The notes under the pieces: model-generated
The model's input: only the letters and a program-made list of their open reading frames with translations
Told to the model about the DNA's origin: nothing
The model's database searches: none
Shown: in pieces, positions 63,681 through 64,000 of the stretch
Layout: each line of letters opens with the position of its first letter
Numbering within the stretch: position 1 is the first letter of the stretch
Made by a program: the position numbers and the translations under genes
From: an uncultured Flavobacteriaceae bacterium
GTDB taxonomy: Bacteria; Bacteroidota; Bacteroidia; Flavobacteriales; Flavobacteriaceae
Length of the DNA stretch: 64,000 nt
Reading direction: 5' to 3'
Assembly (NCBI GenBank): GCA_947500525.1
Contig: CANMSH010000001.1
Coordinates: 558,001 to 622,000, forward strand

Positions 63681-64000
63681 AAAGCTTGCTAAAAATTAGT
63701 GAAGGCGCTATACTATTGAATAGACACATCTAGTCTTTGCAAGATAGATATTTTTTATAAATTATTCGATTTACTATTGTTGGAAGGACGGTTTGTATTG
63801 AATTTTGAGTTTTTGAATAAAAATTTTCAAAGAAGAAATAAGATGGTAACATTGATTTAATTTTATTTTGCAATAAAAATTATACAGTCTATACCGTTTT
63901 ATAAAACTATACAAAATTAAAATGATCTATGAAATACGTTCTTTTATCAAATACAAATGCCTATATTTAAGCATAAATTCTTTCATAAAGAAACTATACA
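63681..64000. other. Intergenic region upstream of the lipid-storage operon
   Basis: This 320-base AT-rich stretch contains no gene I can support. It should hold the promoter of the WS/DGAT gene. The best -7-like match on the minus strand is TAATTTTG (63912-63919), but it lies over 230 bases from the ATG and lacks a clear -33 box. I do not see the tandem heptamer element found upstream of the phasin-like genes. Confidence 0.5.

Noticed and set aside
63681..64000. A tandem-heptamer element upstream of WS/DGAT
   Set aside because: I looked on the minus strand for TAACTCA-type heptamers with 11-bp spacing and found none, so regulation of the first operon gene by the SARP-type protein is not supported by sequence.
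1..64000. CRISPR arrays, insertion sequences, prophage, tRNA or rRNA genes
   Set aside because: No regularly spaced repeats, transposase or phage genes, or recognisable RNA-gene folds were seen on either strand.

Overview
The window looks like chromosomal DNA of a flavobacterium (phylum Bacteroidota, probably family Flavobacteriaceae). It is AT-rich. Several promoters match the Bacteroidota form TTG-N17-20-TAnnTTTG, and Shine-Dalgarno sequences are weak. Lineage-typical genes include a single-chain SecDF, an HPRT-adenylate kinase fusion, ~790-residue double FtsX-type permeases, paired DUF1080 lipoproteins and a sigma/anti-sigma/DUF4097 operon. I see no rRNA, tRNA, CRISPR array, insertion sequence or phage, and no clearly broken gene. 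Species cannot be told from the window.

Layout. 1-4.6 kb: exporter operon (permease, ATPase, TolC-type channel). 4.7-7.1: membrane pyrophosphatase. 7.2-11.1: deoxynucleoside kinase, two small unknowns and a cation/proton antiporter with an RCK domain. 11.1-18.3: glycogen operon glgA-glgC-glgB-GH31 on the minus strand. 18.4-25.9: lepA, a 42-residue membrane protein coupled to a TIGR01777 epimerase, a VOC protein, DUF1697, an S9 peptidase and a PLP decarboxylase. 26.1-29.0: two DUF1080 lipoproteins and a Gfo/Idh/MocA oxidoreductase. 29.0-37.5: membrane protein, obg, HPRT-adk, secDF and fhs. 37.6-40.5: ECF sigma, anti-sigma with HEAT-like repeats, two DUF4097-like proteins. 40.6-52.3: mscL, alr, tdk and a plus-strand series of housekeeping and unknown genes ending in anmK.

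The striking part is 52.3-63.7 kb, ten minus-strand genes that read as one neutral-lipid (triacylglycerol) storage module. In transcription order: a WS/DGAT acyltransferase with a C-terminal SCP2-like domain, a monoacylglycerol-lipase-like hydrolase, a second alpha/beta hydrolase, a 1080-residue PlsB-HAD-PlsC triple fusion, gpsA, a coiled-coil protein, a SARP/BTAD-type regulator, a phasin-like protein, a phasin-like protein with a histone-H1-like tail and helix-hairpin-helix domain, and a third phasin-like protein. Together these could supply glycerol-3-phosphate, acylate it twice, perhaps dephosphorylate it, make triacylglycerol, coat the droplet, tether it to DNA and mobilise it again. The two phasin promoters share an 18-bp element made of two heptamers 11 bp apart, 7 bp from the -7 box. 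That is the geometry used by SARP regulators, and a SARP-type gene lies immediately upstream. The pathway, coat and regulator assignments are inferences from motifs and position; the motifs and repeats are directly visible.
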